A stretch of 64,000 nt of DNA from Jaltomata sinuosa (lineage: Eukaryota; Streptophyta; Magnoliopsida; Solanales; Solanaceae), in the NCBI GenBank assembly GCA_003996215.1, contig QJPP01001695.1, positions 310,001-374,000 on the forward strand. Direction: 5' to 3'. A program made the position numbers and the translations under genes. Positions within the stretch are counted from its first letter, which is position 1. Every line of letters starts with the position of its first letter. The notes beneath the pieces are model-generated. The model worked only from the letters and a program-made list of their open reading frames with translations, searched no databases and had not been told where the DNA came from. Positions 46,356 through 58,454 of the stretch are shown here, piece after piece.

Positions 46356-47914
46356 TATTACTTCCAAGCACACACGCAAATGTACGTGGTTGTGCAAGTA
46401 ATAAAGTGGCTCTTGCAAGGTAAATATCAATCCTGCAGGGACTTGGTGTTTAACAGACGCTCCAACTTAATTATTACTAATGAAGTTAAACAAGTGCGAT
46501 TTGAAACCAAGAAGAGTTTGAGTTTTGCTTTTGTAAACTAAATACTAAAAATAACAACGATATGGAATTGGGATTTCAAGCAATATGTTGAGGCATTTAC
46601 TTCACATTCATGCATAACTATGGTTTTTAGCCAATATTAGTATTTATCCTGATTGTTGATCTACGAAGTTGATATTACAACTTGGAAATGGTCATCCTTT
46701 GAGTCATCTACCCAAATTAATCTCACAACTATATCATTGAGCTGGGATGTGAGTCTTTAATTCAGATGCATTAAACTATCTTCCCATTTCATTAACCAAA
46801 TGGGGATTTAGGTATATCGCTATCCTAATGGCAAATCATCCTTTACAATTGATATCTAACAATTAAAGACATGATCCACACTACTTAAGTTCTTCATTCC
46901 ATCCCTCCACTCCTGTGGTCAATTCATTCTTAGACTTAGATTTATCCTAAAGTTCATGATACTTTAGAATAGTAAAACAAGAACGCAAGAATAATCACAT
47001 GACATGATAAACGTATAAACCAACTATAAAACCATAATTAAGTAATCATGTTGTAGCCTCAACCATAGAAAAAGGGTTTTTATACACTCATATTAATACA
47101 ACAAATCTCCATAGTTGAGTTCATAGAGTAAAAATACAAGAAATAAAAGTTAAAGAACAAAGAAACCTAGTTTGAGCTCCTCGATGTCTTGTCTGCTCCC
47201 CTATTCATGTGTGCTGCCAATGATGTGTGTAAATATGGATAATTACTCCTTATATATTATTGTAGGTCGTCCATAGGCTTACCCATAAGAAACATATTCA
47301 TTTGTAACTTTTCCCTCAACTTAAAAAAAGTTAAAAACCAATTGTTGGACGTTTTTAGGGGGATTGCATTTCGTGGCTCATCGCCCAGTATCCCTCTACC
47401 TTGGGGTGTGCAAGGCATGGACTCCTCCTATGATTTTCAAGTTTATTTGAATTTCCCTCTCCCATGATTTGGGAGGTGCGGCTCATGCCCCCCCCTCCCC
47501 GCAAAGCGTGAGGGTTCGTCTGATTTTTGCTCTCTTCTCCTCGTGCCCTTGATCCTTGATTACCCACTTCTTGTAGCTTGTTTATAGGCTTGATTTAGCT
47601 TCCATAGATCCTCCAATGGTCTCCTACAACAATTCATAACACACATTAGTCCATACAAAATAATAGAGCTCATCAAAGTACACTAGAATACGCATAGCTC
47701 AAGCTAGCAACATTAGGTTTCTCGTCTAAACACTATTTGATTATTTTGACTCTTGACTTGTTCCAAAAGCACGTTAAATACTTTAAAAATGTATTTTAGC
47801 AACCAAATACACACATACACACTATATACCTCAATATCACATCAAGTTATCCTCAAAACTAAGCTAAACGCGCATAGATAATGACACTTAGGTGTATAAA
47901 TACGCCTAAGATCA
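46356..47914 (-). repeat. I 3' LTR
   Basis: 1559 bp, from TATTACTTCCAAGC to CGCCTAAGATCA. The matching LTR at 59456-59928 opens TATTATTTCCAAGTGC and stays collinear to the K insertion. TATATAAG lies at 47256-47249 (minus). A G/C-rich upstream stretch (47340-47530) has fewer dyads than other families. Bases 47915-47927 (CCAACCCACACTT) are the polypurine tract complement. Confidence 0.83.
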
Positions 47915-49740
47915 CCAACCCACACTTAAAGCCTTGTTCGTCCTCGAACAACTCTTTACATTAATCATAATCAAGGAATACTCAAACATCCTTATTAAAA
48001 TTAAGATACTCAAGATAGAACTACAACAACTACATGAATAGAAAGTTCTACCTTAGGCATGTCATATTGCAAATGAAAAACATGAATAATACTTCAAGAC
48101 TTCCCAGCCTCAAGAATTGACTCTACCCAGTTGGAAAACTCATGCGCAATACTCAACTAAGAGATCATATAAGTCACCTATCCATCATTAAACATTCGCC
48201 CTCACCACAAGAGAGTTACCCATATTCACTCACATATATGCAAATTATCACAAGAATGTGTATAAGAATCAAATTTCACTCACTCTCACAAAGAATTCAC
48301 ATGTCACATTAGATGAAACATAAGCTTGCCCTTCGTTTAGTACTCCACTAATATCAAATGTCAAAGCTCAAGATCAAGTAGGACTTTATGGATTTTAATA
48401 TAGGCTAAGGGACGAGTAGGAACTATTTGGTCAAGAATAGTGACTATCTTCCCTAAGCGCTCTAATACATCACACTTTACATTAAACTCATCTCCCACCA
48501 ACCTATTTTACACCACTATTATCTTACCAACTCTCTTTCATTTTGCGCCATCTTTTAAAGCAAGCTTACACATCATTAGTAGGGAGTATTTGCTATCAAC
48601 ACATGATTCACTTATTTCTTTTGATCAATTTTTCTTTTCATTAAATTACTCCCTACCAAGAACACATAACCCTTTTCAACACACCAAAAGCTATTTCCTT
48701 TAGGCTTCAACTATACTTTTTCCTTCTTCAATTCTTACACTCCTTAATATCTTAATTTCTCAACTAAAGTGCTAACAAGTTTTGGATGAAATTTTGGGCA
48801 ATTGAAAGAAAAGGAATAAGCTATATATGAGGCTACCAAAGAATAGGCTAAAGGTTCAATGGGGCTGACTAGGGTCATGCACAAAGGGTAGATAAAGAGG
48901 GTATAAAATATGGCTATCAAAGAAATGCCTATATCATCTCCTAAAATCAACATTCTCAATTTCGCTTTGCAAACACACGTGGCAAGTTCTAGACACCAAA
49001 ATGCAATATGGAATATAACAAAAACCTCACTCACACTTGGCATATGTTCAAATGAAGAAGGATGCCTATACACTCTTAACCAATCAATTGCAAGACTTCA
49101 AATTTAAGCCAACAAGAGTCAGATAAAAGAGCCTAGGTGTCTCACAGTAGTCATTCCATTTTTTCATTTATTCCATAGAATTAAATACCAACTTTCACAA
49201 GTAATCATTTGTAGCACCTAGCAAGAGCATCTTTATTTATTCCTAATGACAATTTTTTTAAATTTACTCCTAAAAATCAAAAAGGATATTAGGTTCAAAG
49301 GGCACCCCCTTGGAAAAGACCCAAAAAGAAACACCGAGGAGTGGGTGAAGAGTGCTTCTACTAAATAGACCAAACACAAAAACTAAAAACAAACAAACAT
49401 AAAATGTTTTTGTAATTTTTTTCCAATTTAATCATAAAGAAGAGAAATCCTATAGCGCACTTCACCCTAACAAATCATAATATTCCCACTCCACACTTAA
49501 AGTCATACTTTGTCCCTAAAGTATAAATTAAAAATAAAGATATAAATACTCCTTGAGGCCTCTAGGCCTAGCTATAGCAGCAAGTCCATCAAAGAGGTTC
49601 GGAGGACCCCACACTTAGTGTTTTCCATGCACCTTAGCTAAGAACTTTGTTACTCAGACTTTCCTTTAACCTGTCAACACAACACAAAAACAAAACCAAA
49701 AGGTGATACTAAAGAAAACAAAAAAATAAAAATAACTACC
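47915..49740 (-). other. I noncoding tract, no env-like ORF found
   Basis: About 1.8 kb with no supported gene. The frames present (48440-48703, 48744-49073) are short, A/T-rich and match no family I know. It corresponds in place to the noncoding tracts of A2 and A3. I see no remnant of the env-like ORF. Confidence 0.55.
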
Positions 49741-49747
49741 TTAACTT

Positions 49748-50720
49748 GGGTTGCCTCCCAAGAAGCGCCTTCTTTATTGTAGTGGAATGACTCACATCAC
49801 AACCATCATCCACAGTCTCTCATTCTCTTCCTCCTACTCGAGGCCTATCTTCTCCTTCTTTTTTGACCTCTCATGTGCTCACCATCGAGGTCTGTGGCCT
49901 TTCTTACACCTATCTTCTCAAGATTCCATTCAAGTTTTACAGGTTCAGGCTTATTTTTCAACTCGGTCAACTTCATGAGGGATTCGAAAGAGGTAATGGG
50001 AGGTTTGCTCTCCTCCACCCCTAACTCATCCACTTCCATCACTGTTATCATACATAAATCCTTGTAGTGTGAGGGTGTGTTGAGTTTTGTGTACACTCTG
50101 AAGAGAACCTCTTCATCATTCAATCTCATTTTTAGCGTGCCCTATCTAACATCTATCAACGCTCTACTAGTAGCTACGAAAGGGCGCCCTAAGATTATTG
50201 GTACCCTGTCATCTGCATCATAGTCAAGAACAATAAAGTCAGCAGGAATAATGAACTTACAAACCTTGATGAGAACATCCTCAATAATTCCTTCAGGGAC
50301 CACTCTTGTTCTGTCCTCCATCTATAGCATAACTGATGCTGGCCTTGGATTCCTTAACCCAAGATTATTAAACTCTAAAAGTGTAATCAAGTTGATACAT
50401 GCACCCAAATCAGTCAAAGCTTGGACAATATCACTTTAACCAATTTGTATGGGGAGGGTGAAACTCCCAAGGTCCTTGAGCTTTTTGGGAATCTTGCTCA
50501 TAACAACCGAACTTCACTCTTCAATAAGTTCCACAGTCACAATATCCCCAAGCCTTCTCTTGTTTGCCACCACATCCTTTAAGTACTTGACATACTAAGG
50601 CATTCCCTGCAAAATATCTAACAAAAAAAGGTTAATGTGAAGTTCTCTAAACATGTCAAAGAACTTCATAAAATAAGCATCTTCTTTAGCATTCTTAAGC
50701 ATTTTAGGGAATGGTGGTGG
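49748..50720 (-). pseudogene. Athila protease (I) followed directly by the post-integrase motif
   Basis: The minus strand gives a Pro-rich linker (50720-50690), then protease: LTDLGACINLI (active-site Asp kept, about 50430), [17 protein letters not shown] and MRLNDEEVLFRVYTKLN (frame 50129-49845). The spacer then passes into GGNPS-type sequence and the GGTTGCCTCCCAAG word on the opposite strand (49748-49761). RT, RNase H and integrase, about 2.5-3 kb in a full Athila, are absent. Stops are present in the protease. Confidence 0.8.
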
Positions 50721-50820
50721 TGGTCTTTCTTGAGTCTGCTCAATTGTCTTTTTATTAGGGTACTCAGACTTTACTTTTTGTCAGCTTCTTTGGACTCAAC
50801 TTGATTTTTTTCTGCTTGGG

Positions 50821-52128
50821 AGTGATCAACTCTTCTTGCACCTCATAATTTTTCTTTGGAGTGCATCAATCAAATCTCTACCACTTCTTAAGGTGATTGC
50901 CATCACTTGCTTTGGATTTTCTATGTCACTAGGCAAACCCCCTTGAGGTCTTATATTTTGTGCCTGAGCTAACTGACCCATCTGCGTCTCTACATTCTTT
51001 TGAGCCAATTGCTGATTTTTTTTTTATCTCTGTAGCCATTTGTTCTTGGTTGGAAAGAATATTTTTCAAAGTCTCTTCTATATTACTAGCTTGAGTGTTG
51101 TTCTGAATACCTTACTGGTGTTGAAACTGTTGCCGTTGAGTCTGAATATTGCCCTAAGAGTAGTTGGGATAACTCTGTCAGTTGCAATTGTAGGCATTAC
51201 CATAGTTTTGATTACTTTTCTATGCATTGCCTACAAAATTTACTGACTCCAGATTCGATCCACATAAGTCTACAGAGTGACCACTAATACCACATGTTTC
51301 ATACTAAGTTTGAACCTGTTGATTTGTATTTAGCTAAGCCTTAGGTTGAGCCACACTCAACTTGTTGAACTGAGCCATCATTTGATTATGAAAACTAGCC
51401 AACTGTGCCGCTAATGCTATGACACTATCTACTTCAATCATACCTGCATGCTTCTTCACTATGCTTCTAGACGTATCACCATGTCACTCTAGATTACATT
51501 GTGAAATTCTATTTAGGAGAGTGTAAAACTCATCATAAGTTTTCTCAAAAGCCTAACCATCTGCCACTGAATCTAACAAAAGTTTTGTATCATAGTCAAG
51601 ACCTTCAACAAAAGTATGAGCTAGTACCGCATTGGTTTGTTTATGATGTAGACAATCTCTTAGAATAGACTTGAATCTCTCCCATACAGGATATAGATTC
51701 TCATTTGGATTTTTCTTGAAACATAGCATTTCACTCCTAGACTTTCCAGTATGCCTGATGGAAAGAATCACATGAGGAACTTATTTTCCAAGTCATCCCA
51801 AGTTGTTATTAAATTTTAAGGTTCTACCTTTAACCATTTCTTTTCTTCTCCCAAAAGTGAGAATGGGAAAAGTTTGAGACTACCTAATCTGTGGAGACTC
51901 ATGTGGGAATAAAAGTGTCACTAATCTCCAGAAAGTTTATAGATGAACCTGTGGATCCTCATGTGACAAGCCTATAAACTATCCGCTTGCGTGCAACAAT
52001 TGCACCATGTTATGTTTCAGCTCAAATCTGCCTCTTACGGCCGGCTTTTGAATACAGGAGGTCACATTAGTTTCAAGTAGGATTATCACTTTGCGCACTA
52101 TCCTACAGGCTGGTTGTTCATCACCCAT
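50821..52128 (-). pseudogene. Athila gag (I)
   Basis: ATG at 52128 (MGDEQPACRIV). The capsid-like region is at 51771-51553 (FKKNPNENLYPVWERFKSIL, TFVEGLDYDTKLLLDS). ALAAQLASFHNQMMAQFNKL follows. A single knuckle near 51290 reads Y-x2-CGISGHSVDLC, with the first Cys changed to Tyr. The Gln-rich C-terminal part ends with QNIRPQGGLPSDIE (51008-50826). Several stops. J inserted about 100 nt upstream of the start. Confidence 0.82.
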
Positions 52129-52307
52129 TGCTGCAGGAATGTTTTTGCCTTGTTGAAATATGCGAGATTGGATAGAGAAATGTTGTTTCTCTCCTCAATT
52201 GGTGCAAGCGTCACTCAGGTTTGGGATATGTAACACCCCATAAAATTGAACCAGCTTTCTAAGTTGAAAGCTCTGAAAAATTTCATGTTCCCAGGAGTTA
52301 CGAGTCC

Positions 52308-52720
52308 AAACCACGGACCGTGGTTTGAATCAGGAGTCATGAAATAGAACTGTGGTTTTCTCCTATTGGTTCAGCCTCTGGACTGAGAACCATGAGTTGG
52401 TTCTACGAACCGTGGTTCAGCTTACGGCCCATAATATCAACTCGTGGAATCAGATTAGAGGGTTGCAGGTTTCCCAGGTTCCACGACTTTGTTCTATGGC
52501 CCATCGTTCAAGTGACGGACCGTCCTATTAATTTATAGAAATTGATCAGACGACTGCATGGTTTCCTGGAACTATGGCTCAGGTCTATGAGCTATCATTC
52601 AAATAATGAGTCATCCTGTCGACCCGTGGTTTGCCTTATACAGCTTGGTTGATTGGCCAGGAACCACGAGTGGAAACCACGAATCGTGGTTCAGTCTACG
52701 GTCCGTGATTTCCATCCGTG
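52308..52720. promoter_or_regulatory. CCACGGACCGTGG palindrome cluster in J LTR
   Basis: The best copy is AAACCACGG-A-CCGTGGTTT. Others include CTACGAACCGTGG, GTGACGGACCGTCC, CCACGAATCGTGG and CTACGGTCCGTG. The J 3' LTR has the corresponding set at about 57205-57600. Confidence 0.7.
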
Positions 52721-52987
52721 GTCCTTGAAAGTCAACTTTTTCCAGCTTTTTTCCAAGTTTAAGTCCAAGGGTAATTTTGTGATTTCCCACTATTTTAACT
52801 CCTACACTAAGTCATTTTAAGCCTATTTAGGAGGGTTTTTAGTCCCACTTGGCCTAACTTCTCTCCCATTCTTTCAATCAACTTCCAAAAGAAGAAAAAA
52901 AGTTCCATCTTCTCAAGCTTCATGTTAGGGTTTCAAGCTCCAAGTACAAGCTTCCTCTTCTTTTCAATTTCAAGTGTAACTTCAATC

Positions 52988-52996
52988 AAGGTATGT
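52988..52996 (+). promoter_or_regulatory. Candidate splice donor in J 5' LTR
   Basis: AAG|GTATGT. Counterparts: CAG|GTATGT in the D 3' LTR (29219-29227), AAG|GTATAT in L (62786-62794). The J 3' LTR lacks it through a 21-bp deletion near 57857. Confidence 0.45.
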
Positions 52997-53985
52997 GGGT
53001 ATTCAACAATGGGTTCCTTTCACCCTTGTGCCTAAAACCTCAAAATTCAAATTGTGATTTCATGAACTTCAAATTAGGGTTTTTATCCAATTCTTATGGG
53101 CTTTGCTATAAATTGCCTTCTCATGATATTATTATGAAATTATTACTAAATTGCATGATTTTGCATGGGTTTTTACATATGAACTCTTATTTTGAATTGA
53201 AGGCTAATTATGGTAAATCCTACATGCATGGTTTGATTTAAGAAAACTAGGAAATTGATAACATGGATTCTCTTGAATTTTTCAAGCAAGTGCATACCTA
53301 GTTCCTATGTTCTATAAATATGTATGTATTATGAAATTGAACTAGAGCCATGCAAAGTTTTACAAATCATGAAGTACGCAAATTTAACAAGTTATGAAGT
53401 ATTATGCAAGAAAAGACACCCGATGTACCATCAATGCTCATGAATCATTTTCTAAAACCAAGGTTCATGAGTAGTATGACGATCTGGGGTATGAACATGT
53501 TTATGAACAAGTTTTTAAATCTAGCTATGTCACATGTATGTGAGCCTCATGCTATATATATGTTTTGGGAGTAGTATTTAACACCGAGTTAGACCGAGTG
53601 AGAGTACCCTCAGTCCCAGAACTACTTGCCGCCGTAGGTTGCCCTCTGTGGCTTATTATAACAGGATACTGGTATGACATGGTTCTAACTTTAGCCGGTT
53701 AGGATAGCCCTTTTTCAGTGGGGGTACATGACACTGGACTCCATGTAGCTCAACATGGTTTATGTCGGTTAAGAGAAACTCCCACATGATCATTTTCAAA
53801 CTTTGAAGTTATATGACTCTATACTTTGAACTTAAGTTTTCCTTCATGTCTCATGTCTCTTATCTTAATACTTATTCATGTCTTTCTTTATGTAACAATT
53901 AATTTTAAGTATGTTTACCATTTATCATGTTCATGCCTCTCTCTCATACTCGGTACATCCTCTAGTACTGACGCATATCTTGCAT

Positions 53986-54004
53986 TGCATCCTTTGACGA
54001 TGCA
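53986..54004 (+). other. Conserved LTR hairpin (J 5' LTR)
   Basis: TGCATC-CTTTGAC-GATGCA. The J 3' LTR copy (58878-58896) has one stem base changed, GATGCA to AATGCA. Confidence 0.75.
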
Positions 54005-54397
54005 GATTTAGGTGTTCCTTCTCAGACCCCTAGCTAGAGCTCCCAGGACATTTTCTGTCAGCTATTAGTGAGTTCTCTTAGATCGAGGACTATTTATGTT
54101 CTTAGTTAGTGTAAGCTATTGTATTTTCCACAGTTCAAGTTAGCTAGGGTCTTTTCCTAGCAACTCTTTATGTCACGAGTAGAGGCTTTTCAGACATAGA
54201 CAACATTTGAGTCTCTTTCTAGATTTTTTATTCCTATTTGACTTGATTATCCATTTATGTGATTCTGGATTTATCTTTTATGTTGTCTCTTATCTTTTGT
54301 TATGCTTGAGAATGCTATGACCAAGGGTTAGCTTGAGGTACTTGTGGTCCCAAGTCCCGTGTTACGTCTAGGGGGTAACCTCGGGGTATGACAAACG

Positions 54398-54409
54398 TGG
54401 TATCAGAGC
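54398..54409 (+). other. J primer-binding site, initiator-Met type
   Basis: TGGTATCAGAGC four bases after the LTR end, a perfect form of the site used by D. Confidence 0.88.
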
Positions 54410-54604
54410 ATCAGGTTCAAGAGTCCTAGAGTGTCTAAAAGCTGCACTAAGTAGAGTCTCTTTCATAGGTGTGAAGCGTTCCACACTGGTGAGAGGGAGG
54501 CTACAAGGTATTTTAGGAAAAAATTCACTTTTTCATGTTCACTATCGTGCGATAGAGTTTGGCTCTACTTACCTTTCTAATCTGTTCCTTACGCATTTCA
54601 AATA

Positions 54605-55162
54605 ATGTCTCTGAGAAGGAACCCCATGAGGAATGCTAATCCAACCACTCCAGATCATGAGGTTATGAAACCAGAATTTCGTGAAGCCATCTGTATGTTG
54701 GCTCAAGCCATGACAACACAGTTGAATGAGAAAGTGAAACTAAAGAAGAGGAAGAGAAAGAACAAGAATACCAAAACGTGAAACCAATCATCTTCTCAGC
54801 AGAGGTCATCTAGACCAAACCCATCTTCAGTTAGCACACCTGCCCTCGATTCTCAGTCTTGTCACCATAGGGTTTCGAAGACCTTGAGGTACCCTCGTTG
54901 TAGTAGTTATGGTAAGTTTTACCTAGGTGAGTGCCTTGCTGGCAAAGAGGGTTGTTTTAGGTGCGGGAAGTTAGGCCATAGGATCAAGGATTGCCCCTCA
55001 GATAAGTGGAGCAACAGTGGTCTTCAGCTCCAAAACCAATTCCTTTCATTGCCTAGAAAGCCGGGTCAGAGTATTCCTCTGGAAGTTGAATCAAATACAT
55101 CACTAGATTTTCTTCCTTTATGCATCCATAGTCCATGGACCCCTAATCCTGTTTGGTTGTGA
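54605..55162 (+). pseudogene. gag remnant of J: N-terminus fused to zinc knuckles
   Basis: ATG at 54605 opens MSLRRNPMRNANPTTPDHEV and continues to a Met/Ala/Gln-rich helix. At about 54735 the sequence jumps to a Lys/Arg-rich run (KKRKRKNKNTK), so roughly the whole capsid domain is deleted. One stop follows (54779). Frame 54884-55162 has a first, damaged knuckle (CSSYGKFYLGEC) and an intact second one, CFRCGKLGHRIKDC. An RNA-binding peptide without capsid would be its only possible product. Confidence 0.75.
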
Positions 55163-56780
55163 GTTGTCATAACCTAGAAGAAAGTGTAGATAGAAGGGTT
55201 GAGGCCTAGACTTTTAGGCAAAGAAGAACCTTAGACTATAGAAGGAAGTGGGTATTCGTGCTAGATTCTGGAGTAGTGTATGATCTGTTAGGGTAAAATG
55301 ATCATAGTTCCTTTGAGAGGTTGGTGGAAGGTCCATAGACTTAGGAGGGTAGTATGAACCTAAGGGGGGAATGGTAGAATGTATGATCGGTCAGATTTTG
55401 GATGCTTAAGTAGCGATGCTTATGGGTGTTAGAACAAAGTCAATAGGGGAGGCAAAAGCTTATTTCTATCCTAGCATCCTAAGTATACTTCTGTCATTAT
55501 GATACCTTTTGCATGCCTTGTGTGTCAGCGCCATGGTCCTATTTCAGATTCACACTCATGTTCAGATTCTAGAATGGCAAGTGATTGCTTCAGACAATGA
55601 TTCTACTCTTATCCTGCGATTCTACAAATTCCAGCTTTATGCCCTGAGGTTTGTTATCTATGTAAACTCATATCTCTCAGTATGCTCGATCCTATTTGCT
55701 CAGTTTATTCTTCATACATGCCTCTATGACTAATCAAATCATGTTACATTATGTATATTCTCTGGCCTAATTCTTGAAATGGTTCGTGCTTATGATTTCC
55801 TTGCTCTAAGTCCCTTGACCTTTGCCTTTGATGAAGAGGGGTGGTGATTCCCATCATTCATGCCTTATTTGCCCAATATGTGAAATACTCATGCCTATTG
55901 CGCTTGACTCCCTAAGCCTCACCTTGAGTGGCTTGATCACGCTAAGTGTAAGTCAAGATCAATCTGTAATCCTTCATTCATGACACTCCTGTTGAGCTCT
56001 TTTCTTTTAATGATTCTGGTTTATGTTGTTATAAGTGTTAGGGGAGAAGGCCTTGTAGTAGCCTAGCTAGGAGGTAGCAAATTCCTTTTCCTTGTTGGTG
56101 TACTTTTTCCACCTTGACTTCTAGGTGTGGGGGAATTATGAGATAAGGATTATTCATGCGAAATAGTTAGACGAGGAATTTTATATGTCCCTCTGTAGAA
56201 GTTCTTGAATTTGCGACTCCTAATTATGATAGGGAAGAGAAGGGAAGTCTTAAATAGGGTAAGCTAAGAAACCCTAAGGTGACCATAGTTATAAACTTGA
56301 ATATTGTGATAGGATATATGTGGATATTTGTTTTACACAACTAGTGACCCTTTGGTTGGGAGCCCTAGGTTAGTTGGTTGTCGTGATAAGAGGGGATACT
56401 ATCCTTAGAAGACATTCTAGATACAAGAGATCTGGTCGAGATAGGTTTGAACATGGAGAATCGGGTAGTTAGACTCAGACCTTAGTACCTTTATGTTCAC
56501 TGTTGAGGTTGTTAGTTGCAAATAGTAAGAGTGGTATTCAGAAGAGAATAGTTTTCCTTTATATGTAATTCTCTCAATTTGGTGTCCCTTTTGGTTAACT
56601 GCAATTTCTAGAGTATGTTTGTTCTTTATGAGTTTTAGCTGAGTTCCTACTTCATCTTAGACCAGTTATCATATTGGAAATCCCGTTCCTATCCTGTTGG
56701 TTATTTTTACATTCTCAGCATGGATACGTATCTCATGAATCCAGCTCAGTTTTTATTTCAATTAGAAGTTGGTTACCACA
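55163..56780. other. Unrecognised internal filler of J
   Basis: About 1.6 kb between the gag remnant and the chromodomain tail. It matches no gypsy domain in any frame that I can see, and the longest frame (55509-55733) is not convincing. It replaces protease to integrase. Possible sources are captured host sequence, another repeat or heavily decayed pol. Confidence 0.5.
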
Positions 56781-56799
56781 ATAGTACTTCAGCTTTTAC

Positions 56800-56890
56800 A
56801 ACTCAGTTGAAGGAACTACTTGGGAAGCACAATCATCCATGAAGGCCAAGAAACCTCATCCTTTTCCTTCCGATCCAGATTTAGCTTGAG
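56800..56890 (+). pseudogene. Chromodomain tail of J
   Basis: VEGTTWEAQSSMKAKKPHPF, then PSDPDLA and a stop. It parallels D at 28230-28320 ([20 protein letters not shown]). Only the last third of the chromodomain is present. Confidence 0.75.
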
Positions 56891-57106
56891 GTAGTAGTTC
56901 TATCCTTAGTATATCCTCCCAAATCTACTCCATCAGTTTCCCTCATGATCTTAGCATACATTCATATTTTCAAAGTGGATTCAATCATGCTTTAAGTTGA
57001 GAAGTCCAGTTTTATGTTCACCCTTCAGTTTCATGTTTTGGTTGTTGTTTGGTTGGGTTGTTTTCTCTCCAATTTTCCTTGCTTAATCTTCATTCGAGGA
57101 CGAATG

Positions 57107-57123
57107 ATCCCAAGGGGAGATAT
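57107..57123 (+). other. J polypurine tract
   Basis: ATCCCAAGGGGAGATAT directly before the 3' LTR. Confidence 0.85.
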
Positions 57124-58399
57124 TGTAACACCCCAGAAAATGGAACAAGCTTTCTAAGTTGAAATCTCTAAAAAAATTCATGTTCCCAAGATGTACGGGT
57201 CCAAACCACGGAACGTGGTTTGAATCACGAGTCGTGAAATGGAACCATGGATTCCTCTTGTTGGTTCAGCCTCTGGTTTGAGAACCACGAGTTAGTTCTA
57301 TAGACTGTGGTTAAGTCTACGGCCCGTACTGTCAACTAGTGGAATCAGATCAGAGGGTTGACAAGTTTCCCAGGTTCCATGACTTTGTTCTATGGCCCGT
57401 CGTTCAAATGACAGACCGTCCTGTTAATTTGTAGAAATTGATCAGAGGACTGCATGGTTTTGTGGAACTATGGCTTAGGTCTACGAGCCATCATTCAAAT
57501 GACGAGTCATCCGATCGACTCGTGGTTTGCCTTCTGCAGCCTAATTGATTGGCCAGGAACCACGAACCGTGGTTCAGTCTATCGTCCGTGATTTCCATCC
57601 GTGGTCCTTGAAAGTCAACTTTTTCTAGCTTTTTTCCAAGTTTAAGTGTAGGGGTATTTTTGTAATTTCTACTCTTTTAACTCCTATACTAAGTTGTTTT
57701 AAGCCTATTTAGGAGTGTTTTTATTTCCACTTGGCCTAAGTTTTCTCCCATTCTTTCAATCAACTTCCACAAGAAGAAAAGGAGTTCCATCTTCTCAAGC
57801 TTTAAGTTAGGGTTTCAACCTCCAAGTTCAAGCCTCCTCTTCTTTTCAATTTCAAGTGGGTATTCAACAATGAGTTCCTTTCACCCTTGTGCCCAAAACC
57901 TCAAAATTCAAATTGTGATAATTAGGGTTTTTACCCAATTCTTATGGGTTTTGCTATAAATTGCCTTCTCATAATTTTATTATGAAATTACTACTAAATT
58001 GCATGATTTTGCATGGGTTTTTACATATGAACTCCTATTTTGAATTGAAGGCTAATTATGGTAAATCCTACATGCATGGTTTGATTTAAGAAAATTGGGA
58101 AATTGAGAACATGGATTCTCTTGAATTTTTCAAGCAAGTGCATGCCTAGTTCCTATGTTCTATGAAAATGTATGTATTATGAAATTGAACTAGAGCCTTG
58201 CAAAGATTTACAAGTCATGAAGGATGCAAATTTCATAAGTTATGAAGTATTATGCAAGACAAGATACCCGATGTACCATCAATGCTCAAGAATCATTTTC
58301 TAAAACCAAGGTTCGTGAGTAGTATGAAGATCCGGGGTATAAACATGTTTATGAACAAGTTTTGACATCTAGATATGTCACATGTATGTGAGCCTCATG

Positions 58400-58454
<55 letters not shown>

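Larger units (their letters stand above)
52229..54393 (+). repeat. J 5' LTR
   Basis: From TGTAACACCCCATAAAATTG to GGGGTATGACA. A 19-bp dyad with perfect 9-bp arms, AAACCACGG-A-CCGTGGTTT, lies at 52308-52326, and its decayed relatives run to about 52720. Splice-donor-like AAG|GTATGT at 52988-52996; hairpin at 53986-54004; TATATATA at 53553 in a short form. Confidence 0.92.

Noticed and set aside
48440..49107. Several 60-110 codon frames on both strands
   Set aside because: A/T-rich noncoding tract of Athila I; frames overlap on opposite strands and look like chance.
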